Assembly: GCA_917880885.1 (NCBI GenBank)
Contig: OU862928.1
Location: forward strand, 6,901,721 to 6,965,720
Direction of reading: 5' to 3'
Length of the DNA: 64,000 nucleotides
DNA from: Limnephilus marmoratus
Lineage: Eukaryota > Arthropoda > Insecta > Trichoptera > Limnephilidae
Shown here: one piece after another, positions 41,085-50,733 of the stretch
How positions within the stretch are numbered: position 1 is the first letter of the stretch
Layout: the number at the start of each line of letters is the position of its first letter
Notes under the pieces: generated by a model
Told to the model about the DNA's origin: nothing
Databases searched by the model: none
Seen by the model: the letters and a program-made list of their open reading frames with translations, nothing else
Translations under genes and position numbers: made by a program

Positions 41085-41240
41085 TGAAAAATTCTTTAGC
41101 ACTGTTGTGATTTGAAACTCGATGAAACGGAAACGAGCGACACTAAAAAGAGACAAACACATACATCTACAGAATTTTGCCAGGGAGAAAATGAGATAGA
41201 CCTAAGCGGTGTCCTCTTTGTGCGGTGCTTCGTAGAATAA
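41085..41240 (-). repeat. dispersed repeat fragment (family of 1-240)
   Basis: Shares AACTCGATGAAACGGAAACG and AGAGACAAACACATACATCT with the reverse complement of 130-230 and with 51320-51400. Confidence 0.65.
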
Positions 41241-41316
41241 AATGTAAAAATAATGTAAATGTAATGATTGGTGTTTTAAAAATAAATTAATTCTCAATGT
41301 AAAAAAATGTCAAGTT

Positions 41317-41985
41317 ATGAGATTCCACAGGGAAAAAAACCCATTGTTGTTCACTTACTTTCTCAATAATCAAACTTTATTATCTGTTGTTGAAATAAGA
41401 GACCTTGGTATTACCTTTGACACTAAATTAACTTTTATTAAACATATTAATAATATAACCAGTAAAGCTATACAAATGTTGGGATTTATCTTGCGAATTT
41501 CGAGGAATTTTAAAAATTTTAAAACTGTCAAACTACTATACACTTCTCTTGTTAGAAGCCAACTAGAATTTAATTCCACCATTTGGAATGCATATTACAA
41601 TACACATGAATATTCCCTTGAGCGTGTCCAACATAAATTCTTACACATTAATTTTAAATTGGGAATATCAATTGAAAACATTAATTACTTCAACCTGTTC
41701 CATCTACTGGAACTTGATACATTAAAAAAGAGAAGAATTTGTTCTGATTTATTTTATTTATTTAAAATTTTTAATAACTTGTTGAACTCTCCTGAACTTC
41801 TTTCGTTAATATGTTTTCATGTACCGAGTAGATCAGTTCGCCACAAATTACCTTACCATTGTAAGAATACAGGATCAAATGCTGAATTATATGCCATAAT
41901 ATATCGCCTGCATATACTTGGTAACAAATATGTTGTTGATGATGTGATAAATATTGAAAGATTATCAACATACAACATTATTTAA
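41317..41985 (+). pseudogene. LINE RT C-terminal fragment, open frame
   Basis: 222 residues are open: VVEIRDLGITFDTKLTFIKH, TVKLLYTSLVRSQLEFNSTI, RVQHKFLHINFKLGI and SFHVPSRSVRHKL-like ends. This is the region after the catalytic RT motifs of jockey-type LINEs; no catalytic residues are included. The upstream frame reads NKLILNVKKCQVMRFHR from about 41284, so the first ATG is internal to the original ORF. Homologous to 10906-11124. Confidence 0.8.
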
Positions 41986-42097
41986 TTAAAGCTGTTTGTC
42001 AGCGCTTCTCAGTTATATTATAATCTAATATACTTTGAATGTTTATATTCTTCATCAATGTTTAAATTCTTCATCAATGTTTAATATTCTTCATCAA

Positions 42098-42330
42098 TTT
42101 TCGTTATATGTTTTTGGGGTGTTGTGCCGTGTTGCGCTACCTCCTTCTTTAGCCAACGTTTCGGACATCGTTGCAGTGTCCATCATCAGGGCAGATTCGG
42201 CAGATCCGGTAGATGTGTCCGGATCTGCCGGATCTGCCCTGATGATGGACACTGCAACGATGTCCGAAACGTTGGCTAAAGAAGGAGGTAGCGCAACACG
42301 GCACAACACCCCAAAAACATATAACGAAAA
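42098..42330. mobile_element. near-perfect palindrome (fold-back element) with hammerhead-like motif
   Basis: Arms of about 116 bp (outer TTTTCGTTATATGTTTTTGG, inner CATCATCAGGGCAGATTCGG) differ by only a few bases around a minimal centre near 42214. In each arm, reading towards the outside, CUGAUGA is followed by GGACA...UGUCC and GAAAC. It is flanked by repeats of ATTCTTCATCAATGTTTAA on both sides. No ORF belongs to it; the overlapping frames are mirror images. Confidence 0.9.
42239..42275 (+). ncRNA. hammerhead-like motif (incomplete)
   Basis: CUGAUGA, a 5-bp stem II (GGACA/UGUCC around CUGCAACGA) and GAAAC match the hammerhead core, but no stem III with UH cleavage site is obvious after GAAACGUUGGC. 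The mirror motif is on the minus strand at about 42153-42188. Confidence 0.4.
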
Positions 42331-42457
42331 TGCTTTTGGCCGTGAAAATCTTCAAACTATTCTTCATCAATGTTTAAATTCTTCATCAATGTTTATTTAT
42401 GGAATTTTTAAATTTATTATTACGTACTTTACGTAGTAATTTTTTTAGTATTTAATT

Positions 42458-42600
42458 AAATGAAGACAATATTAGCGAAACTCAATCGAAATCTGGAGAC
42501 AGAAAAATCAGAAAAGATATTGGCTCCGCTGGGACCAATATCTTTTCTGATTTTTCTGTCTCCAGATTTCGATTGAGTTTCGCTAATATTGTCTTCATTT
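42458..42600. repeat. palindrome made of two inverted SINE-B tails
   Basis: Arms of ~65 bp (AATGAAGACAATATTAGCGA and its complement) are perfect as far as I can check, with a short centre GGCTCCGCTGGGA. The right arm and following sequence match the SINE-B body after the tRNA-like head at 50734-50795. Confidence 0.85.
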
Positions 42601-43108
42601 AATTTTATTTAAAAATATTATAATTTGAGATTTTACTCATAAAGTTAAAAAAATTAATAATATTTTTTTTTAGTTCATAATATCTTGTACGCAATCATGT
42701 ATATGAGGTTTTCTTTTTCTTCGTGTTTTTATTTATAAAAGCTTACTGTTTTTACTTTATACTGTCACTTCAATATGTGCTTTTTAATTTTTTGTCATAT
42801 TAATTTTTTTTTCATAACTATGTATATTCTTTCAAATTTAATTCCTATGTAAAAGCCGTTAATCGGCGTTAATTCATAATAAATAAATAAATAAAATAAT
42901 TGTTAACAATACAATAATAAATAAACCCTACAATTATCCTACACCTGATACTCTGCATTCGTCTCATTCTCTCGAAGTTTAGTTTTCTGAATGTTTTACT
43001 TCAACCGCGTGTAAATCGCACACTCAGTTGTTTTTTACATGGATATCGACCACTCCAAATATGGTTTAATTGCCTGGTTTGAACGCCATCAACAGACGTT
43101 CAGTATAT

Positions 43109-43480
43109 TTATTTATTTATTTAATTTACGCCCGGAGGGCTTTTACATAAATATATAAAGACAGTACAATTTTAACACGAGAAAGAAAAATATAATATAA
43201 AAAAAAGTTACGATAGAAAACAAAAATACAAACATGAAATAAAAATAAAAGCAACAAAAATTTAAAAGTACAGTGAGAAACAAAAACAATAAAGGTGCGA
43301 TAAAAAATTAAAAAATATATGCATGATATAAATATACAAGGAACAAAAATTTTAAAGTACGGTGATCAGATGTGTTTACAAATTTACAACAATAATCATG
43401 AGTAACAAACACCTAAGTACTTATTGGTTTCTCAAAGCGTGAAACTGCTATGTGTAGATGTAGGTTCGTAAGTTGCAGGA
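43109..43480 (-). repeat. 5'-truncated jockey-like LINE tail
   Basis: The minus-strand 3' end AAAGCCCTCCGGGCGTAAAT plus (AAAT)n lies at 43109-43150, preceded by an A-rich UTR. Around 43400-43480 a weak coding trace (NSSELLQLTNLHLHIAVSRF) resembles the C-terminal end of the 41317 frame. Confidence 0.55.
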
Positions 43481-44003
43481 GTTCAGAACTGTTCAATTTG
43501 AATTTTAATATTTTAGATAAAAACTAAAAAAGGTTTATTAAAGTCGATGTAGTAAATTTACAAAAAAAAAATCCTTATTGAGAGCATGAATTATGGATAA
43601 ATGATATTATAATTTCATGTTTATAGTGTAACAGTGACATATTCCATATATCTATGTGCGATTACATATTACCCAAGTTTTGGATTCTGTAGAGTGGTAT
43701 ATTGAATTGTGCCCTAGATATAGATATAAACTAGACAATGTATCTTTTTAAGTAAAACTAAAGACAAAGGGTATTTTCTTTTAATAAAGTTGGTAAAAAA
43801 ATCTTTAAAATCTGTCCCGTTTTGGAAGAGAAAAACTGGAATTACAAAACCTCGATTTTGATGATTTTATTTAGATAATATCAGTCTGACGTGCAGTTGT
43901 TTCTTTCACTCAGTATTCGGGGGTTTGGTAAAATACCTATTGTCAAAATTTCTCCACGACCGGGTTTCCTCTTAAGGGGTATTGAATTCTTGTTATTGTT
44001 TGG
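43481..44003. other. unassigned AT-rich stretch
   Basis: I see no gene. A 70-codon plus frame at 43891-44103 is unrecognised and overlaps a fold-back arm. Confidence 0.4.
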
Positions 44004-44210
44004 AGTAAAAAATGTTAAAGAAATTTCGGTCTCCGGTGATATTTTTGGTGTGTTTTTTTTCAGTAGATATTGGACAGTTAGCGGCGGTTACTTAACTGAG
44101 TGATCAGTGGCGACATGTGGAAGTATTTTTTTGTTTGGTTTTGAATAAAAAAGGAAAAATGACATAAAATAGTTACCGGAGACCAAAATTTTATTAACGT
44201 TTTTTACTTC
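44004..44210. repeat. fold-back repeat
   Basis: GTAAAAAATGTTAAAGAAAT with TTTCGGTCTCCGGTGATATT (44008-44047) is mirrored by AATAGTTACCGGAGACCAAA and ATTAACGTTTTTTACTTC (44168-44210). Arms are ~42 bp, imperfect. Confidence 0.7.
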
Positions 44211-44464
44211 AAATAATGTCAGGAATCATTGGTTAAAGTAAGTCAAGTACAACCCTTAACATCTAGTATAAAACTGGCGAAATAATAAGATCGTTATAGA
44301 AAACTGAGTGATAATGTCAAAAGGACTATTATTATTTATTAAAAGGTAGTCATAATTGATTTCATACACTTAATTGTGCCCTTTTGACTGCTCTTTTTTA
44401 ATTCTCAAATCTATCAAAGTAGTCTGTCAGCACGTCAATTTCACAATATTGATTTTAACAATAA

Positions 44465-44800
44465 AGCACATGTATGTAATATAATATAATGTATATAATA
44501 TAAACCACAGTGTACAAAATAGATATAGAAGAATAACATTTCGAGTAACTACAAATATACAAATATTACATATTCTTCTATATCTATTTTGTATACTGTG
44601 GTTTATATAACATAATGTATGTAATATAAACAACAGTATTCAAAATAGATATAGAAGAATAACATTTCAAGTAACTACAAATATACAAATATTACATATT
44701 CTTCTATATCTATTTTGTATACTGTGGTTTATATAACATAATGTATGTAATATAAACCACAGTATTCAAAATAGATATAGAAGAATAACATTTCAAGTAA
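44465..44800. repeat. satellite of palindromic 126 bp units
   Basis: The block AACATTTC(G/A)AGTAACTACA starts at 44535, 44661 and 44787, a period of 126 bp. Within each unit ATAAACCACAGT...AAAATAGATATAGAAGAAT is followed by its inverse ATTCTTCTATATCTATTTTG with ACTGTGGTTTATAT, so the array is both tandem and fold-back. Confidence 0.9.
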
Positions 44801-44810
44801 CTACAATACA

Positions 44811-45423
44811 AAGACATAAAATACATAAAATCACAGGCAAATAACAAACTTACGCACTCATAGGCATATTTATACATAAGAAGATATATTATTTGTTATT
44901 GAATCTATAATATTTCTAGGCGATCAAATTTGGGAACCATGAACGCGTATTTTTGAATTATTTCACATTTTTTGGTAATAATAATAATAATAATTTATTT
45001 TAGTAATTTGTACATTTAAGTTTACAAATTTCTAATTATTTATAATATTTCATATTGCAGCTAATTAATTATAATATTTCATATTCACTAAACCAAGAAG
45101 ATAAAAATAAAGCTATAAATGCTAGAATTAAATTTAAAGTTTCGATGTGACAGGCGCCTGGGGGCAATGGGAGAATGCGGAGTCACCTGCTCCACTGGAA
45201 TTTGTCTATTATCGGGCTGTCAAGAGCAGTACAGGGCAGAGGTAGTCAGGACTGTAATGTGTCTATGGTCGGGATCACCGAAGAGATAAACTAAAGAGTG
45301 TATTAAGGACAAATTTGTGTACCAACAATGAGATAAATTTTCCCTTACTTCGGCGAAAATTATCAGGTTCTTTCAAATGGTACAATGCCAACTGAGAATA
45401 AAGTCAACTCAACATTTCTTTGA
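44811..45423. other. stretch without recognised gene
   Basis: It includes a (TAA)n run at 44980-44995 and a GC-richer unique-looking block (45145-45290) without a convincing ORF. Confidence 0.4.
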
Positions 45424-45660
45424 AAAGTCCTTAAGAGCGATGAAAAAAATAATTTTAAAATAGCCGATAATCCTAACTTAACGTTTTTTAAAATATTTTT
45501 TTCATCACTCTTAAATGACTTTTATGAGGTGGTTTCATTCTGAGTTGTCCGTTCTCCCTTTCAAATTTAGAAATTCTTTCTTAATATTTTTTACATTAAC
45601 TTCACACAGGAGAATAATTTCCCTGATGTCAACTTAGGGGATTCTGTGTGGAGGGTCTTT
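45424..45660. repeat. imperfect fold-back and decayed HT tail
   Basis: AGTCCTTAAGAGCGATGAAA (45425) pairs with TTTTCATCACTCTTAAATGA near 45502. At 45600-45655, ACTTCACACAGGAG...CTGTGTGGAGGGTC is a minus-strand HT-family terminal hairpin. 45661-45994 has nothing I recognise. Confidence 0.55.
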
Positions 45661-45994
45661 TTTAGGTGAACGACGATTGCGAAATCATGTATTTTTGTTG
45701 TAAAAGTTTGATCGTTTAGAAACATTTTAAATGCTTTAATTAAATACTGCGAGTATGACACATTGTAACCTTTGAAATAATCGAACATTTTTTATGGGTC
45801 TTTTTATAAGCCCAAAAAAAGTATCAGGCCCGTAAAAACTGCTTTAAAGTTAAAAATCTTATATTTACGAATCCCTTTACGGTTATGGTTTTGTTGTACA
45901 ATGTTTATAAAGTTTTGTAAATTTTTTATATTATAAATATTTTTATTTATATTTTTATTTTATAAATTTTGTATGTTCATTTTTACGTAGTATA

Positions 45995-46278
45995 AAATAT
46001 TATAAAAGTCGCTTCCGTTGTATGTGCGCTTAGATCTTTAAAACTACACAACGGATTTTCACGCGGTTTTCACCAATAGATAGAGTGATTCAAAGGTTTT
46101 TAGATATATAATTTGTCAAGGTTTTGTGTAAATTGGTTGAAATGTATACATAAAGGGAGCGGACTGGCAAGCGAATGCGGACGGTGTGGATTTGATTTAA
46201 CAGATGTCTATAAAGATTGGGTAATGGCGTAGCTTTGTGTTTCGTTAGTCACAGCAATGTGTGGCTGGATCTACTAGT
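45995..46278 (+). mobile_element. short Helitron
   Basis: Contains GGTTTTCACCAATAGATAGA (about 46065) and TTGTGTAAATTGGTTGAAAT. It ends in GCAATGTGTGGCTGGATCTA then CTAGT at 46274-46278. It is ~280 bp, deleted internally relative to 6433-7214. The 5' end is approximate. Confidence 0.65.
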
Positions 46279-46984
46279 TAGATAATAATAGGAAAACATT
46301 TTAATATTTGTTAATGAACTTCGCAAAATTAAATAAAACACACTTTCTTGCGATATTTTTTCTTGCGAATTTAAACCTTATCGCCAACTACATAAAGAGT
46401 TTTATTGTCGGCGACATGATTCCAAATTTTACATGAAGTGATGCATTGCCAACCTCTTATTTGCCAGAGACGCGCGGATGCGCGCGGTTTGTGCGCAAGC
46501 GTGCAAAAAATATTTCGAAAAAAATATGTTTGTTTTCGATTTTGACCCTTCTTTGTACAGAATTTGTATGAACGACAAGATCAGAATCGCTTGCGCCAAC
46601 ATTTACCCATGTTGTAGGCAAAAATTTCATTCACCTGGCAACCCCAGAATATTTTTAAATGATTTTATCGGTGGCATCAAAATGTCACATTTGCCGCGAT
46701 TCTTTCTGTCAAAGTCGATGCATGTTACTTGACGAATAATTCGTAAAACCTATCAATTGACGTAATTAATGCAAGTAATGTTGTTTTAGTACATAGTTTA
46801 TTGTTCTAGGAACGTGTTTCGGTTAATAAAATATACGATAGATCAAAATTAATCCGCGAAATATTCAATGAAAAATTCAAAGTGGTGCTTTGTTAGGAAA
46901 TTTCCGTGTTTTTTTATGGCCTTGGACGGGTTGTAGAGGGAGTAACGGGACTGAAAAAGTTATAAGGAGTTGGTAGGAATTTCC
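46279..46984. other. stretch without recognised gene
   Basis: An 84-codon plus frame at 46478-46732 (MRAVCAQACKKYFEK) is not recognised. No repeat partner was found. Confidence 0.35.
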
Positions 46985-47170
46985 AGCAGAAACGGACGTG
47001 TGCATCCTTCCCTCCTGCTGCTGGAGAGGTCAAAAAATCTCTCTCAACCGGCCTCCTTCGCCATCTGGACAAACCTCACTCCACGATCCCAGGAAAGCCT
47101 GCAAAGTCACAATACGTAGTTTTCAACTTGGAGTGACCTACAACCGGCAGAGGTTTCGGTTTTTCATTTA
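46985..47170 (-). repeat. hairpin-tailed repeat (HT family), internal piece
   Basis: Minus-strand match to the HT body: CAAACCTCACTCC..., TTGGAGTGACCTA and GGCAGAGGTTTCGGTT correspond to CAAACCTCACCCC, TTGGGGTGACCTA and GGCAGAGGTGTTGGTT at 5998-6090. Confidence 0.6.
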
Positions 47171-47299
47171 AGAGTATATCGGTGTAGATCGCACTTCTGT
47201 AGATTTAGTGTTCAGTGGTCAAGACAGTGACAGGTTGGGGACATCCAACTAGAAAGCCACGGACCTATTGACAAATCCCCAATGTTATAAAACTAACAG

Positions 47300-47565
47300 G
47301 ATGAGTATTGTAATGTACAATATCGCATGAGTACCAACTGCCCGGAGCCAGTGAGACTATGAAATACCCAATTGTGTGCGTTGGGTAATAGAGTGTATAA
47401 TTTGTTGTTTGACTGGAAGGCGTTGGGAAGGAAATAAGATAAGGAGGATCAGGGTTGAGAAATACGAAGCTAGGCAGATTTTGTCACCCAAGATGGCTAA
47501 AGCCATTTAAAGCAACGTTTCGATTCTGAATTGTGGTCTTTCACCAAGGTTATTTCTAATTATTT
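47300..47565 (-). repeat. SINE-A body and tail, minus strand
   Basis: The reverse complement reads AAGACCACAATTCAGAATCG, GAAACGTTGCTTTAAATGGC and the family tail (ATAGTCTCACTGGCTCCGGG). It lacks the tRNA-like head. Confidence 0.7.
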
Positions 47566-47839
47566 ATTTATTTTTGGTTATTTAAATTGGTACTTGGTCC
47601 TGATACAATCCTCATACATATTGTATTATTTAAAAAACATTATTTATATTAATCAATCACGTACGTATACGGGGTGTAACAGCACGTAACTGAAAGATTT
47701 TAACCAGCGATTCCAGCGGTTCGACGATACGTTTTTGTAGTAAAAAAATATATGTATATATTTCAATCATAAGTCGCCACTGATCAGACTCCTACACGTC
47801 GCGACGGGATCACGTGATACGTGCGCTGTTTCGTGTGTT

Positions 47840-48125
47840 ACTGTGCTGCTAGAATGAGACCCAACTGCTTAGCAGGCCGGATCGGGAGACACCGTTTGAG
47901 GGAGTCCTTTCGACCTCTCCACCATGACTCGCTCAGAACTTCGCCTTACACCGTTGTGGGAGGGATAGATTTATACTATGTCCGTCACTCATGTACACAT
48001 CGACTTGTAGATTCCTACCCACCCCTCATGCATTTCTCCTTCCCAGAGCTTCCCCTCCTTCCTTTCTCCACACAGCATCCCCAAATATGACAAAGGCCCT
48101 GAAGGATTTTTTTCATCAGGGCATT
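47840..48125 (+). repeat. hairpin-tailed repeat (HT family)
   Basis: Shares GCCGGATCGGGAGACACC with the HT copy at 60070, and the end TTCCTACCCACCCCTCATGC...CCACACAGCATCCCCAAAT. The inner stem is decayed (GGCCCTGAAGGATTTTTTTC). Confidence 0.65.
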
Positions 48126-48250
48126 CGATAATTGACCGAATTGCAATTTTTCGAATTTTTTTTTTTTGAATTCAATTGTTCGAACTTCAATTTTTCGAAA
48201 ACATATTTTTAGAACATCCATTGAACGAAACACTAGTTTTACGAATTGGC
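48120..48250. repeat. degenerate TTCGAAAAATTG-type repeat (left)
   Basis: Repeats of TTTTTCGAA/TTCGAAAAA-type words occur here, again at 48835-48915 and at 49515-49545 in inverse order, suggesting the ends of an older element of about 1.4 kb into which the PLE inserted. Confidence 0.4.
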
Positions 48251-48294
48251 ACAAGTATGGGCATCACTATTATTTATTTATGCGTGTGGCATCC

Positions 48295-48486
48295 CCACCA
48301 CGCAAAGAAAACATCTCTGGATCGCTCCGGCGATGACCGAGCAAATTATTCCGTCTCCAGCGCTCGACCCCGCCGGCCACTCGCGTTTTGTACCTCTCTA
48401 CCCGTTTCATACGTGAACACTAAATTGTGTAAATATTTAATCTCAAATAAGTGTTATCAATCATCATCCAATATAATTATTGAACA
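48295..48486 (+). repeat. possible solitary LTR with adjacent primer site
   Basis: A segment starting TGTGGCATCC and ending TTATTGAACA (TG...CA) is followed after one base by TGGATCGCGGCC, which has the position and TGG start of a primer binding site. No second LTR or pol is seen. Weakly supported. Confidence 0.3.
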
Positions 48487-48686
48487 CTGGATCGCGGCCT
48501 AGAAGTACCGTGATCCCCAGGAGCCTGACTATTCCTAATGGTAAAGTATTGGTACACACTCGTCTGATGAGAAGACGGAGCACAGGTCAAACATTCTCCA
48601 CCAGCTCCTCAACCCTGCAAACAACACTTCTAACACAAGTATGTATAGATTACGTACAAGAGTAATTTATAATGGACAATATCAAC

Positions 48687-48753
48687 GAACCTAACCTAAC
48701 CAAACCTAATCTAACCTAACCTAACCGAACCTAACGTAACCTAACCTGACTAA
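48687..48753 (+). repeat. interstitial telomere-like (CCTAA)n tract
   Basis: About 13 units, mostly CCTAA, with variants CCAAA, CTAAT, CCGAA, CGTAA and CTGAC, i.e. degenerate arthropod TTAGG telomere repeat. Confidence 0.8.
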
Positions 48754-48996
48754 CAGTATCTCGTTAGTCGTAAGCAAGTGAAATATATATCTTTTAAAAG
48801 TTTATCAACAAATTCGAAAAATATGTCTTTCGGCCAATTGCTATTCGAAAAATTAGTATCGTAAAATTAGTCTTTCGAAAAACTGAAATTCGAATAATTG
48901 TATATTTTTGAGTGTAGCTATTACTTTGTGGTTATCCATTATAGAAAAATGAAATAATTCAACTTTGTATAAACCACTTATATGATGCGCAAATCC

Positions 48997-49028
48997 GACC
49001 GGTTTCGGAACAAACGTTCCTTCGTCAG
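48997..49028 (-). ncRNA. hammerhead ribozyme core (PLE arm, minus strand)
   Basis: Minus strand: CUGACGA, stem II GGAAC/GUUCC with GUUU loop, GAAA, then ACCGGUC, where ACC/GGU can form a minimal stem III and C is the cleavage-site base. Stem I shows only UCC/GGA adjacent to the core. This satisfies every invariant core position. The very short, loop-less stem III suggests function in dimers, as known for PLE and retrozyme hammerheads. Confidence 0.8.
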
Positions 49029-49124
49029 GGAAAGCTTATACTAATTTGACAGTTTCCAACAATGTTTTATTATGGTAGGGGTGGAGCTGTTGCTAGATAA
49101 TAATGTAGATTGGGTGGGTAGGTA

Positions 49125-49353
49125 TTAGTGTAGAGTGGGTGGGTAGGGGAACAAATCCATGATTGGGCTATATGACAATATTTTTTGTTTGTTGATAATA
49201 GATTCATTATTTTTAAGGGATTTTTTAATTTCCAAGGCTTCTAAGTTATCTAAACGTTTTCCTTTATGATTAATATGAAGAATATTTATCCCTGTATTTT
49301 TTTCAAAACTATGGTTATTTTCAATGATATGGTTAGCAAACTCAGAAAAATTA
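49125..49353 (-). pseudogene. Penelope-like element protein, C-terminal fragment
   Basis: The minus frame reads FSEFANHIIENNHSFEKN, INILHINHKGKRLDNLEALE and IINKQKILSYSPIMDLFPYP before the stop near 49125. This is the conserved tail after the GIY-YIG endonuclease domain of PLE reverse transcriptases (FA-H-HSF, LH-KGKRL-LE-EI, NxQ). The open frame starts at 49394 inside the inverted arm, so its first ~14 residues are not PLE protein. The RT and the endonuclease core are missing. Confidence 0.8.
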
Positions 49354-49434
49354 TTATTATTATTTACTAGCAACGGCTCCACCCCTACCATCATAAAACA
49401 TTGTTCGAAACTGTCAAATTAGTATAAGCTTTCC

Positions 49435-49466
49435 CTGACGAAGGAACGTTTGTTCCGAAACCGGTC
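49435..49466 (+). ncRNA. hammerhead ribozyme core (PLE arm, plus strand)
   Basis: Same sequence as the minus-strand core in the other arm: CUGACGA at 49435-49441, stem II 49443-49447 with 49452-49456, GAAA 49457-49460, and GGUC ending at the predicted cleavage position 49466. Confidence 0.8.
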
Positions 49467-49516
49467 GGATTTGCGCATCATATAAGTGGTTTATACAAAG
49501 TTGAATTATTTCATTT

Positions 49517-50234
49517 TTCGAATAATTGATTTCGAGAAATTGAATTCAAAAAACGTGTCTGCTCCCAGGGCATCCTGTTTGAAGCCGTTGTAAAAAAACG
49601 TGTTATAATATAACCGATTTCAAAACGCTGTGATGTTTTTATTTTATTTTAAAGTTTAAACGAAACACGCTGAATGCAAGTTATACATCTACGTGAATAC
49701 TGTTTTGAAGTCAACTAAGATTAATAGAAGCATAAAATACCTGTTCTCGTATTTCCTTCTAAAATGTATTCACTTTGACAAAAGCTGCATTACGTAACTT
49801 TTTTCATTACCTTGTAACTTCGATGTTTTCATTCCCCTTTAAAAACGTTACATTTTTAATTGTGAGTTAAAGTCGTACTTTTAAAAGCACTGTGAATTCG
49901 GAGCAAAAAGTCCTTGTGATATATTCCATGAAATGCAAATGCAGCAAGGATTTACGGTAGCTACATAAGCATGGATTAATGTTCTGTTCATGTTCCCAAA
50001 ACTTTATTTTCAACTTGCAAAACTGCACTAACGCAGCAAAAAATTGTTCCCCTAACGCAGTGCTTCCCAAACTTATTATGCCCATGGACCAATTCTCTCA
50101 GCAAAATCCAGAACACGAAGGCTCTTGTAGAATATTTCTACACAACTGCAAAATGGCAAAATTACAAATTTAATTTTTATTTTTAACATAATGAGTAAAA
50201 CCTCAAATCGTAATGTTTAATTAATATCAGAAAA
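49517..50234. other. stretch without recognised gene
   Basis: Short overlapping frames on both strands (49867-50173) have no recognisable motif. No repeat was identified apart from the first 30 bases. Confidence 0.35.
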
Positions 50235-50345
50235 GATACGGTCACATCTGGTTAGCGATTTTCATTGAATTTCGCTTATATTGTCCTCATTTAATTAAAT
50301 ATTACAATTTGAGGTTTCCTCATTAAGTTAAAAATAAAAATAAAT
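50235..50345 (+). repeat. SINE-B body fragment
   Basis: TTTCGCTTATATTGTCCTCA and TTAATTAAATATTACAATTTG match the SINE-B body at 50825-50880 and 42580-42625. Confidence 0.6.
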
Positions 50346-50444
50346 AATCATCCTAGACTTGCAGAAAAAGTCAATAGATGTCGCATATTAAATAAAAATT
50401 GATAAATTTATCCTAGACACTATCTAGATTGCATTTAATTCTGG

Positions 50445-50650
50445 TTGAATCTTGCAATGATTAAAGGTATTTCGTCAGGTCCGGCACCTTTGTGAGTAAC
50501 AATTTCTTAAAGATATTTAAGACAATTTCTCGTGTCACCTCAATATTGATTATATTGGATGTATGGTTCCCGACGTCAGTTAGATCAGAGGTAAGTTGAT
50601 CGGAGGGTGTACTGAAAACCGAACTGATAGCAGCCAATAAAATATGTGGT
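50445..50650 (-). pseudogene. LINE reverse transcriptase fragment
   Basis: The minus strand reads VFSTPSDQLTSDLTDVG, TREIVLNIFKKL, then after a shift GAGPDEIPLIIAR, which is the KGxGPDxIP motif at the start of LINE RT domains. It is a short dead fragment. Confidence 0.65.
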
Positions 50651-50733
50651 AAGAAAATAAAGATATTGTTTGTAGCTCTTAGTCAAAGTATGATTCAGTT
50701 AAAAATTACAGAATCGGATAGGGACATATTAGC

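Larger units (their letters stand above)
41260..42895 (+). mobile_element. 5'-truncated jockey-like LINE with its 3' end
   Basis: RT C-terminus (41317-41985), then a 3' region interrupted by two palindromes (42098-42330 and 42458-42600), ending with the hairpin AAAGCCGTTAATCGGCGTTA at 42854-42873 and an AATAAATAAATAAATAAA tail. A tail of the same design (AAAGCCCTCCGGGCGTAAAT) is on the minus strand at 43109-43150. Confidence 0.7.
48901..49516 (-). mobile_element. truncated Penelope-like element with inverted terminal arms
   Basis: The arms about 48945-49090 and 49375-49513 are inverted copies (AATTCAACTTTGTATAAACC; AGTATAAGCTTTCCCTGACG). Both contain a hammerhead ribozyme core. The middle encodes a PLE protein C-terminus on the minus strand. 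TTCGAATAATTG occurs directly on each side (48889-48900, 49517-49528), a good 12 bp target duplication. About 616 bp in all; strongly 5'-truncated. Confidence 0.85.

Noticed and set aside
42094..42436. Overlapping frames on both strands with similar peptides
   Set aside because: Mirror-image translations of one palindrome.
44427..44633. 68-codon minus frame
   Set aside because: Lies in a palindromic satellite and is hydrophobic by AT composition only.
48687..48753. CRISPR-like or other functional array
   Set aside because: Five-base telomere-type units without spacers in a eukaryotic context; no CRISPR array is present anywhere in the window.
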